Shown here: positions 1-4,659 of the stretch, one piece after another
Position numbering within the stretch: the first letter of the stretch is position 1
How the letters are laid out: every line of letters starts with the position of its first letter
Source of the DNA: Oscillospiraceae bacterium
Lineage (GTDB): Bacteria > Bacillota > Clostridia > Oscillospirales > Ruminococcaceae
NCBI GenBank assembly: GCA_900768705.1
Contig: CAAGEB010000044.1
Location: 1-5,506 of the forward strand
Direction: 5' to 3'
Length of the DNA stretch: 5,506 nucleotides
Position numbers and translations under genes: made by a program
Notes under the pieces: model-generated
The model's input: the letters and a program-made list of their open reading frames with translations, nothing else
Database searches by the model: none
What the model was told of the DNA's origin: nothing

Positions 1-47
1 ACCGCCTGTTCCTTGTAACTCTTGTCATACTGCTTCGCTTCTGACAT
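1..47 (-). CDS. N-terminus of an IS3-family-like transposase (OrfA), runs off the left edge
   Basis: Reading leftward on the minus strand from the ATG at 47-45, the first 15 codons plus a partial one give MSEAKQYDKSYKEQAV. This resembles the start of helix-turn-helix OrfA proteins of IS3-family elements, which bind the insertion sequence ends and, with OrfB, carry out transposition. A good ribosome binding site (AAAGGAG in the minus-strand sense, near 58-64) and a near-consensus promoter (71-99) stand just upstream, so this is a true gene start and not chance similarity. Only 47 bases are in the window, so no catalytic part is visible. The family call rests on 16 residues and is tentative; another transposase with the same kind of HTH start is possible. 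Its position next to a beheaded gene suggests the insertion sequence caused the truncation. Confidence 0.5.
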   Translation of the reverse strand, partial: MSEAKQYDKSYKEQA

Positions 48-70
48 GTCAATCACTCTCCTTTGTTTGT

Positions 71-99
71 AGTATATACTTTTGAGGGTGATGTGTCAA
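71..99 (-). promoter_or_regulatory. Sigma-A promoter of the transposase gene
   Basis: On the minus strand there is TTGACA (99-94), a 17-base spacer, and TATACT (76-71). This is a perfect -35 with a one-mismatch -10 at the ideal distance, about 25 bases before the transposase ATG. It overlaps the left end of the adjacent relaxase remnant, so the insertion sequence terminus must lie close to or within this promoter. Confidence 0.65.
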
Positions 100-837
100 G
101 TTTTATTATACAACATCAGTCTGAAATCTCTCGGCGAAGAATATCTTCCGAAAAATATCGAAAAACGGATAGCAGAAAGAGATATTTTCCCGAAAGCTGT
201 TCAGCAAAAATCCGCAAAAGCGGGAGAAACAGAACAGCGCTTTTATGCCACCATTACTCAGACTATTATTGCCGTCCGTTCCTTCCGGCTAAGACCGCAG
301 AAGTCTGATTCAAAACAGATTTACTGCTTTGAAAATGACAAGGCGATAAATTTTCTGTCGGAACAGATTCTCACAATGCAGGAACTGAACCTTACTTCCC
401 GTGAAAAAATTTACGAAGCGGCAGAAGAAGGTCAGGCAAAAATTGCAGAAACCACAAAGAAGATAAAGGAACTCTCCGATGAAATTCCAACCCTTAATGC
501 TGACATTGCACAGATTAAGTTGCTGTTCTCGGGAATACAGAACTCAAAGGATACAATGACGCAGATGAAATATGCCGCCGCCAGAGAAAAAGCCGAAAAG
601 TACGGTGTGAAATCCGAAGAGGATATTGAAAGTCTGGAACGGCGGCTAAAGCTTCTCCCGATGTATATTCAGAACCTTAAATCGGAACTTTCCGAAGAGC
701 AGCTGAAACAGAAACGCATTTCGGATTTGGTTCAGACCTACGAAAAAATAATCGAAGGCAACTACATCGACAATCTTGTCGCTGCCGAAAAAGAACGGGA
801 AGCACGGGAAAAAGACAAACAGAATACAAGGGCTTGA
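82..837 (+). pseudogene. C-terminal remnant of a probable relaxase/mobilisation protein
   Basis: A 251-codon open frame has only a TTG (82) or an ATG (91) in the insertion junction as possible starts and no ribosome binding site, so it is read as a 5'-truncated gene. The first recognisable part (residues about 9-40, with SLGEEYLPKNIEKRIAERD) and the long charged, heptad-like helical region (residues about 95-235, rich in E, K and Q) resemble the C-terminal regions of relaxases in Clostridia mobile elements. Such enzymes nick oriT and lead the strand during conjugative transfer. The N-terminal catalytic part with its tyrosine and histidine triad is missing, so the remnant cannot be a working relaxase. 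The rep gene directly downstream fits a mobilisable element. The family assignment comes from general resemblance; another coiled-coil mobilisation or primase-like protein remains possible. Confidence 0.5.
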
Positions 838-856
838 TTTGGTTCAAGCCCTTTTT
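830..856 (+). terminator. Rho-independent terminator after the relaxase remnant
   Basis: GGGCTTGA (830-837) pairs perfectly with TCAAGCCC (844-851) around a 6-base loop and is followed by TTTTT. The TGA stop codon of the remnant (835-837) is the end of the left arm, so the stop codon is built into the hairpin. It separates the old mobilisation transcript from rep. Confidence 0.85.
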
Positions 857-885
857 CTTTTACGGAATAAGAAAGAGGTACATAT

Positions 886-2007
886 ATGAACGCTATATTT
901 CAATTGCTGAACCCCAACAACACCATCACCGTAAACCGTCCTCTGGCACACGCTGTGGGACTTAACGAAGCGGTGATATACGGTACTCTGGTATCGAAAT
1001 ATTACTACTCAGAGCGAGGAATGCTTGATAACGGCTGGTTCTACTCCACTGCTCCGGACTTGCAGGAAAGCACTGCCCTATCCGAAAAGCAGCAAAAACG
1101 CTGCATAGATAATCTTCTCAAAACAGGGCTTATTAAGTGTGAGCTGAGAGGTATGCCGGCTAAAAGGAGCTTTTACATAGTCGAGGACTTAGACCTGCTC
1201 CAAAGCCTGCTGTCTGCGGGAGAAGAAGCATTAAAGCGTATAAAGCCTTCCGCAGCCGAAAGCTATGAAAGAAAGCGCAAGCCCTCAACTGAACCGGACG
1301 AGAACACCCAAAGAATGACCGACTTCCTTACAGCCGCTTTTGGTGGTACTATGCCCGTTCCCGTTCAGACCTGCAACGAAATGGAAACTAAAATTCCGCA
1401 TAATGAAGCCGTTTCCCCCTGCTCCGACAAAATGGCGGAGCAAGCACCGCCGAAATGTAATTCCTTGCTCCGCCAAAAGGGAGGAGCAAGCTCCGACGAA
1501 ACGGCGAACCAACACTTTATTAAATCTAATATAAATAATCTAAATATAATCAATCCATCTATCAGCGAAAATGCACAATCGAGCAATAATTCTGCGGACG
1601 AGAACCCGATTGATAGGATTGATAGGAATTTACAGAAACAGAATTCGCTTTCACAGAACAGGTCTGCCTATGCACAGATAATCCGTAACAACATCGAGTA
1701 CGATTTCCTTGCTGAAAAAGAAAAGCCCGAAGTCGATGAACTGGTGGAAATAATGCTTGATGTGGTTTGTTCCACCGCCGATTCCATTCGTGTTAACGGC
1801 GAAGATGTTCCCGCCGATACGGTACGGTCACGCTTTTTGAAACTTAATTCCGAACATATAGGCTATGTTCGTCTCGCCCTGGAACGGAACACTACAAAAG
1901 TCAGAAATATCCGCTCCTACCTGATTACTGCCCTTTACAACGCTCCCTCAACTATGGATAATTTCTACCGTTCCGAGGTGAACCACGATATGTATGGGCA
2001 AAAATAG
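886..2007 (+). CDS. Replication initiator protein, RepA-like N-terminus with C-terminal DUF6017 domain
   Basis: A 373-residue protein. The start is well supported: GAAAGAGG (871-878) lies 7 bases before the ATG. Residues about 1-105 look like the winged-helix, DnaD/replisome-organiser type N-terminus of plasmid initiators (a MNAIFQLLNP... opening, then a LSEKQQKRCIDNLLKTGLIK helix-turn-helix stretch). Residues about 110-255 are a low-complexity linker rich in Ser, Asn and charged residues. Residues about 258-373 match the pattern of DUF6017, with the RSRFLKLNSEHIGYVRLAL and NIRSYLITALYNAP blocks and the NHDMYG ending. Such proteins are annotated as initiators on plasmids and integrative elements of Clostridia and presumably bind and open the element's origin. 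The linker DNA holds out-of-frame repeats and an AT-rich stretch that may be that origin. No promoter is obvious in the 48 bases upstream; the terminator at 830-856 implies that one lies in the short gap or that rep depends on readthrough. Confidence 0.85.
   Translation: MNAIFQLLNPNNTITVNRPLAHAVGLNEAVIYGTLVSKYYYSERGMLDNGWFYSTAPDLQESTALSEKQQKRCIDNLLKTGLIKCELRGMPAKRSFYIVEDLDLLQSLLSAGEEALKRIKPSAAESYERKRKPSTEPDENTQRMTDFLTAAFGGTMPVPVQTCNEMETKIPHNEAVSPCSDKMAEQAPPKCNSLLRQKGGASSDETANQHFIKSNINNLNIINPSISENAQSSNNSADENPIDRIDRNLQKQNSLSQNRSAYAQIIRNNIEYDFLAEKEKPEVDELVEIMLDVVCSTADSIRVNGEDVPADTVRSRFLKLNSEHIGYVRLALERNTTKVRNIRSYLITALYNAPSTMDNFYRSEVNHDMYGQK
1420..1503 (+). repeat. Two 38-bp direct repeats with internal dyads inside rep (candidate iterons)
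   Basis: Copy 1 (1420-1457) and copy 2 (1466-1503) match at 32 of 38 positions by eye; both begin TGCTCCG and contain GGAGCAAGC. Their starts are 46 bases apart, so the copies sit in different codon phases and encode different peptides, which means the similarity is kept at DNA level. Each copy contains an inverted repeat: TGCTCCG/CGGAGCA (1420-1426/1436-1442) and CTTGCTCC/GGAGCAAG (1464-1471/1483-1490). A third overlapping dyad is GGAGC-AA-GCTCC. Binding sites for the Rep protein are the natural reading. RepA_N plasmids are known to carry their origin in the rep gene; for DUF6017 initiators this is inference. Confidence 0.6.
1516..1554 (+). other. AT-rich stretch beside the rep repeats (candidate DNA unwinding element)
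   Basis: 39 bases with only three G/C positions, starting 12 bases after the second rep repeat and coding for an Asn/Ile-rich piece of the linker. It contains two imperfect copies of ATCTAA(A)TATAA. Repeats followed at once by an AT-rich tract is the usual layout of a theta-type origin, where initiator binding melts the neighbouring DNA. The role is inferred from layout alone. Confidence 0.4.
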
Positions 2008-2027
2008 TTTCTTTTTCAGATTTGAAC

Positions 2028-2056
2028 TTGACAAACGGCGCAGAAAGGCGTATAAT
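2028..2056 (+). promoter_or_regulatory. Consensus promoter of the epsilon/zeta operon
   Basis: TTGACA (2028-2033), a 17-base spacer and TATAAT (2051-2056): a perfect sigma-A promoter in the gap between rep and the antitoxin gene. Predicted start of transcription is near 2063. Confidence 0.85.
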
Positions 2057-2059
2057 GCA

Positions 2060-2072
2060 AGTAATAATTACT
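2060..2072 (+). promoter_or_regulatory. Palindrome over the transcription start, candidate operator of the epsilon/zeta operon
   Basis: AGTAAT (2060-2065) and ATTACT (2067-2072) form a perfect inverted repeat around one central base. It begins four bases after the -10 box and covers the predicted start site, a position where a bound repressor would block RNA polymerase. In pSM19035 the omega protein represses epsilon/zeta; no omega-like gene is visible here, so the binding protein is unknown (perhaps Rep or an element-encoded regulator). Confidence 0.4.
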
Positions 2073-2092
2073 GAATTATGGGGGTGCAGTTT

Positions 2093-2350
2093 ATGGCAAC
2101 AGCGTATGAAATTTCATTCAAACACGAGATTTTGAACGAATTTATTGCAGGGATTGATGGCTTCTTTGCCAGAAATTATTTATACACCGGTAAGAAAATA
2201 CCTGAAAATGTTGCAAAGGCAAGGGAGGAAATGTGGGATATTTATGAAAAGCTGCCTTTCGAGAATGATATGGATATGCTTGAAAAATACGATAAGCGCT
2301 TGTTTGAAATCAGGGATTTTATTAAATCCCAAACAGCTTCGGACAAGTAA
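2093..2350 (+). CDS. Epsilon-type antitoxin of an epsilon/zeta toxin-antitoxin module
   Basis: An 85-residue acidic, all-helical-looking protein. The in-frame ATG at 2093 is preferred over 2078, because GGGGGTG (2080-2086) stands 7 bases upstream of 2093, whereas 2078 has no ribosome binding site. The N-terminus (MATAYEISFKHEILNEF) resembles the epsilon antitoxin of pSM19035 (VTYE..F..EIINEL), and the length matches the roughly 90-residue family. In epsilon/zeta, the N-terminal helix of epsilon blocks the nucleotide pocket of zeta, and epsilon is short-lived, so loss of the element frees the toxin. The gene is first in a two-gene operon with a 17-base gap to the toxin, the usual antitoxin-first order. 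Confidence 0.8.
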   Translation: MATAYEISFKHEILNEFIAGIDGFFARNYLYTGKKIPENVAKAREEMWDIYEKLPFENDMDMLEKYDKRLFEIRDFIKSQTASDK

Positions 2351-2367
2351 GACAGAGAGGAAAGCTT

Positions 2368-3186
2368 GTGGATAATTACTCAGAATTCACAAAAAACGAA
2401 CTGGAAGCAGCATTCTCTGATACCTACAAAATGCTTACACAAAACAAATTTCCCGTAAAGGAACCAACCGTTCACATTCTCGGCGGTCAGAGCGGCGCAG
2501 GAAAAACCACAATCCACGATATTATCAAAAAGCAGAATGCCAATTTCATCGTTATTGACGGTGACAGATACAGGGAAAAACACCCGAATTTCCGTATGAT
2601 TCAACAGGTATATGGCAAAGAAGCTGCCAACTACACCCAGATGTTTGCAAATAGCATTGCAGATAAGCTAATCAAGAAGCTTAGTTCCGAACACTACAAC
2701 TTAATCATCGAGGGAACTTGCAGAACTGCCGAAGTTCCATTAAATACTTGCTCAAGACTTAAGGAAAAAGGCTATCGGACAGAACTGGATGTTATGTGTA
2801 CCGACAAAGAGATTTCCTGGCAAAGCACAATAGACAGATACAATGCTATGCAAGCTCACGGTCTGACCCCGAGAGCAGTACCCCGTGATAAGTATCTGGA
2901 TACCGTGAAAGCTATTCCGGGCAATATTTCCAGAATTTATAAGTCAAAAGCCTTTGATGAAATTAAGCTCTATAATCGTGAAGCCCGGTGTCTCTATGCG
3001 TTTTCGAAGCAGCCTGATGTAAACCCTGCGCAGATTGTCAGCCGTATTCTGAACGGACAGGAACAGGTTCAAAAGCCCAAAACCTTTGCCGAGGGTTTAG
3101 CGGAATTGGTGCAAAGAACCCAACAGGAAAATTCCCGAAGCAACATTAACCGTACAACGCCTACTCCACCCAAGCAACGAAGGTGA
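2368..3186 (+). CDS. Zeta toxin, UDP-N-acetylglucosamine kinase
   Basis: A 272-residue protein starting at GTG, chosen because GAGAGG (2355-2360) lies 7 bases upstream. Zeta toxins phosphorylate UDP-N-acetylglucosamine in the cytoplasm and so poison peptidoglycan synthesis. The motifs are complete: Walker A GGQSGAGKTT (39-48), IDGDRYREKHPNF (63-75, D66 in the place of the catalytic Asp), IIEGTCRTAEVPL (113-125, with E115 and R119), the arginines in IDRYNAM (R157) and LTPRAVP (R169), and LYNREA (201-206). They align in order with pSM19035 zeta. No disruption is seen, so the toxin should be active and the epsilon gene upstream required. The C-terminal tail (after about residue 235) is polar and ends in TPPKQRR. 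The stop codon sits in a 19-base sequence repeated exactly at the end of the next gene. Confidence 0.93.
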   Translation: MDNYSEFTKNELEAAFSDTYKMLTQNKFPVKEPTVHILGGQSGAGKTTIHDIIKKQNANFIVIDGDRYREKHPNFRMIQQVYGKEAANYTQMFANSIADKLIKKLSSEHYNLIIEGTCRTAEVPLNTCSRLKEKGYRTELDVMCTDKEISWQSTIDRYNAMQAHGLTPRAVPRDKYLDTVKAIPGNISRIYKSKAFDEIKLYNREARCLYAFSKQPDVNPAQIVSRILNGQEQVQKPKTFAEGLAELVQRTQQENSRSNINRTTPTPPKQRR

Positions 3187-3198
3187 TACATATAGCAC
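3180..3198 (+). repeat. 19-base direct repeat across the zeta stop codon (copy 1)
   Basis: AAGGTGATACATATAGCAC is identical at 3180-3198 and 4282-4300. In both places the TGA within it is the stop codon of the gene to its left. The similarity extends leftward into the last codons (PPKQRR against LPKHQR), and rightward the two intergenic regions share the ATTTT start and a near-identical promoter. This marks the left border of the type III cassette. Confidence 0.85.
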
Positions 3199-3236
3199 AT
3201 TTTTTCCTTTTCAGAAAAGAAATTTTTGGAAAGTAG

Positions 3237-3265
3237 TTGACAAAAGGGAAATACGGTGATATAAT
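3237..3265 (+). promoter_or_regulatory. Consensus promoter of the RNA antitoxin (toxI-type)
   Basis: TTGACA (3237-3242), 17-base spacer, TATAAT (3260-3265). Predicted start is near 3272, so the RNA antitoxin repeats are transcribed first and the toxin only by readthrough past the terminator. This gives the excess of antitoxin over toxin typical of type III modules. Nearly the same promoter recurs at 4425-4453. Confidence 0.88.
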
Positions 3266-3310
3266 AAGAGTGAGCAGGAATGCTCGGTATGGAAGTTTCG
3301 GCTTCTGTAA

Positions 3311-3417
3311 AAAGAGGAGAACCCTACCGTTAAGTGGGAACTATCAAAGAGGAGAACCCTACCGTAGAAGTGGGAGCTATCAAAGAGGAGAACCCTACCG
3401 TAGAAGTGGGAACTATA
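3311..3417 (+). repeat. Three tandem 35-36 nt repeats of the RNA antitoxin
   Basis: Copies lie at 3311-3345 (35 nt), 3346-3381 (36 nt) and 3382-3417 (36 nt), without spacers. All begin AAAGAGGAGAACCCTACCGT. Copy 1 has TTAAG where the others have TAGAAG; copy 2 has GGGAGC where the others have GGGAAC; copy 3 ends ACTATA instead of CTATC. In the full copies CCTAC can pair with GTGGG, and GTAG in that loop can pair with the downstream CTAT, giving an H-type pseudoknot of the kind known for ToxI. Confidence 0.92.
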
Positions 3418-3426
3418 ACAGATTTT

Positions 3427-3462
3427 GTTAGCTGTACTTTTGCAAGTACAGCTAACTTTTTT
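3427..3462 (+). terminator. Rho-independent terminator between RNA antitoxin and toxin gene
   Basis: GTTAGCTGTACTT (3427-3439) pairs perfectly over 13 bp with 3444-3456 around a TTGC loop and is followed by six T. It ends 13 bases before the toxin ATG. Placed between promoter and toxin, it sets the ratio of antitoxin RNA to toxin mRNA, as in other type III loci. Confidence 0.93.
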
Positions 3463-3475
3463 ATGAGAGGTTCAT

Positions 3476-4288
3476 ATGAGAGATAAACTTAAACTTTATC
3501 TGATTGACATTAAATATGTTAGAAATCTGTCAAAAGCAGATAGCCACGTTATGTCTGTATCTCCACAAACAGGAAAAGACACAAGACCTTTTGTCGGTAT
3601 TATTACTCTTGTCAACAATAAAAAATATTGTATTCCTTTTACATCATCTAACAAAGAGAAATTTTCCGGAAAAAAATCATCTATTGACTGTATTAGAATT
3701 TTTGATGAAACACAAAAAGATGAAAAAGGCGCGCCCATATCTATTGGATTTTTAAATGTTAATAATATGATTCCAGTACATAGTTCGGTCATTTACCCCA
3801 TTGAAATAGGAATAAAAGAAAATGACTCGGTTAAAGAAAAAGAAAGAAAGAATTATTTGGCAAAGCAGTTAGATTGGTGTCAGAAAAATCATAATGTCAT
3901 TATAAAAAAAGCAAATAAGATATATGATTTATATATAAATCATCCCGAAAAAAACATTAGACTAACTCGCCGCTGTTGCAATTTCAAAAAACTGGAAGAA
4001 GTTCTTGAAAAATGGATTGAAAAAGAAATCCGGAAATGTAATGAGGTTCTTGAAAAAAATCCGCAGCTTAAAGCAAAACTTAATGCGGCGGCAGCTGAAT
4101 ACAACAAAAAGCACAACCTTCCCCCTTTCGACAGCTCATCTACCACAGAGGAACGCTATGAAAGGCGCATAAAAGTGTTTAAGGCTAATCCTGAGCTTTT
4201 GGCAGAATATGAAAGAACCGAAAAAGAGTACACAAATAAGCCCATTCAGACGCAGACCAAGCCAACACTTCCAAAGCACCAAAGGTGA
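3476..4288 (+). CDS. toxN: ToxN/AbiQ-like endoribonuclease toxin of a type III toxin-antitoxin system, with extended C-terminus
   Basis: A 270-residue protein whose start is set by GAGAGG (3465-3470), 5 bases before the ATG. ToxN/AbiQ toxins are cytoplasmic RNases that cut mRNA and their own antitoxin RNA; many give phage abortive infection and plasmid stability. The core follows the family in order: LYLIDIKYVRNL (7-18), RPFVGIITLVNNKKYCIPFTSSNK (37-60, with the TS..K part of the active site), IGFLNVNNMIPV (90-101), YLAKQLDWCQKN (127-138) and CCNFKKLEEVLEKW (167-180). Classical ToxN is about 170 residues; here about 85-100 extra residues form a charged helical tail. Core DNA is very AT-rich (18-25% GC in lines counted), the tail 42-50%. 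The tail ends like that of zeta and shares its stop-codon repeat. Family assignment is firm because repeats, terminator and protein agree; the exact subfamily is not. Confidence 0.85.
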   Translation: MRDKLKLYLIDIKYVRNLSKADSHVMSVSPQTGKDTRPFVGIITLVNNKKYCIPFTSSNKEKFSGKKSSIDCIRIFDETQKDEKGAPISIGFLNVNNMIPVHSSVIYPIEIGIKENDSVKEKERKNYLAKQLDWCQKNHNVIIKKANKIYDLYINHPEKNIRLTRRCCNFKKLEEVLEKWIEKEIRKCNEVLEKNPQLKAKLNAAAAEYNKKHNLPPFDSSSTTEERYERRIKVFKANPELLAEYERTEKEYTNKPIQTQTKPTLPKHQR

Positions 4289-4300
4289 TACATATAGCAC
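4282..4300 (+). repeat. 19-base direct repeat across the toxN stop codon (copy 2)
   Basis: This is identical to 3180-3198 and again contains the stop codon of the upstream gene. It marks the right border of the type III cassette; the repeat starts are 1102 bases apart. Confidence 0.85.
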
Positions 4301-4326
4301 GAAAGCGGAGAATAATCTCCGCTTTC
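4301..4326 (+). other. Perfect 11-bp hairpin after toxN, inserted between repeated flanks
   Basis: GAAAGCGGAGA (4301-4311) pairs perfectly with 4316-4326 around ATAA. No T-run follows on either strand, so it is a poor terminator, though it could protect the 3' end of the toxN mRNA. It is bordered on the left by ATATAGCAC and on the right by ATATGTAGCACATTTT. In the sister region after zeta, ATAGCAC runs directly into ATTTT, so the hairpin looks like a small insertion. Confidence 0.6.
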
Positions 4327-4424
4327 TGTAATATATGTAGCACATTTTCCCACCAAGAAGAATCCCACCAAAATCGAAAAATGAAAAAATATGAAAAAAA
4401 TTGTAAAATATGTCATAAGCAGTA

Positions 4425-4453
4425 TTGACAAATGGGAAATAGTGTGATATAAT
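4425..4453 (+). promoter_or_regulatory. Second copy of the toxI-type promoter
   Basis: TTGACA (4425-4430), 17-base spacer, TATAAT (4448-4453). The spacer reads AATGGGAAATAGTGTGA against AAAGGGAAATACGGTGA in the toxI promoter, so the two are copies of one ancestral region. No repeats and no convincing gene follow. The transcript would enter the hairpin block at 4482-4549, so this promoter may once have served another cassette. Confidence 0.8.
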
Positions 4454-4481
4454 AAAAATTAAGGTAATAAAAAACACCCGT

Positions 4482-4511
4482 CCGGTGCGTGCGTGTACAC
4501 ACACACACCGG
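4482..4511 (+). repeat. 30-base near-perfect inverted repeat with GT/AC runs
   Basis: The two 15-base halves match as an inverted repeat at 13 of 15 positions: CCGGTGCGTGCGTGT against the reverse complement of ACACACACACACCGG. The right half is an (AC)n run. In RNA it would form a long hairpin in either orientation; on the minus strand it lies just before a run of six T (plus-strand A at 4469-4474) and could be part of a terminator. Confidence 0.55.
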
Positions 4512-4512
4512 C

Positions 4513-4549
4513 GTCAGACCCAGATATTGGCGTATCTGGACGACTTTTT
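4513..4549 (+). terminator. Probable Rho-independent terminator downstream of the second toxI-type promoter
   Basis: CCAGATA (4520-4526) pairs with TATCTGG (4533-4539) around TTGGCG. GTC (4513-4515) and GAC (4542-4544) can extend the stem across a small internal loop, and TTTTT (4545-4549) follows. It would end a transcript of about 90 bases starting near 4460. Confidence 0.6.
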
Positions 4550-4601
4550 ACGAGTGCCTTTTATATGCAAGATTATGTTGTCCCTTTGACGGGACACCTT
4601 T

Positions 4602-4630
4602 ATTCTAGCATATTAGGATACATTTGTCAA
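4602..4630 (-). promoter_or_regulatory. Probable leftward promoter opposing 4425-4453
   Basis: On the minus strand: TTGACA (4630-4625), 17-base spacer, TAGAAT (4607-4602). The predicted RNA starts near 4595 with an immediate hairpin, TGTCCC/GGGACA (arms at 4579-4584 and 4591-4596), then crosses the hairpin block to the T6 run at 4474-4469. Only two short, unconvincing frames are available, so a non-coding or antisense RNA is more likely than a gene. Confidence 0.5.
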
Positions 4631-4659
4631 GAGCTGTTCAGAAGTAGCGTTCGTCTGGG

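Larger units (their letters stand above)
3272..3462 (+). ncRNA. toxI: Type III RNA antitoxin precursor (ToxI-like)
   Basis: A transcript of about 190 bases bounded by the consensus promoter and a strong terminator, with a 39-base leader, three tandem repeats and the terminator. In type III systems the toxin ribonuclease cuts this precursor into single-repeat RNAs that fold as pseudoknots and cage the toxin in a ring-like complex. What is seen here: repeat size 35-36, copy number three, the promoter-repeats-terminator-toxin order, and a ToxN-like protein directly behind. These match ToxI/AntiQ systems. Cutting would be expected in the A-rich repeat borders (TCAAAG). The leader holds two short hairpins (GAGC/GCTC and GAAG/CTTC). 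The exact 5' end is predicted, not observed. Confidence 0.82.

Noticed and set aside
1608..1625. Tandem GATTGATAG repeat (two copies) in rep
   Set aside because: The copies are in frame and encode an IDR-IDR piece of the linker; two 9-base copies are too little to call a functional site.
3311..3417. CRISPR array
   Set aside because: The units are directly adjacent with no unique spacers and there are no cas genes; the promoter-repeat-terminator-toxin layout is that of a type III antitoxin.
3237..3431. Open frame across the antitoxin repeats, giving a peptide with GEPYRRSG repeats
   Set aside because: It begins at the TTG of the -35 box, upstream of transcription start, has no ribosome binding site, and repeats only because 36 is a multiple of three. 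The DNA is better explained as the RNA antitoxin.
3272..3462. Riboswitch or amino-acid attenuator leader
   Set aside because: There is no leader peptide, no visible alternative antiterminator stem, and tandem repeats are not expected in an attenuator.
4136..4504. Minus-strand hydrophobic frame of 122 residues
   Set aside because: It is antisense to toxN and the promoter region; its hydrophobicity comes from the complement of A-rich DNA and no start signal is present.
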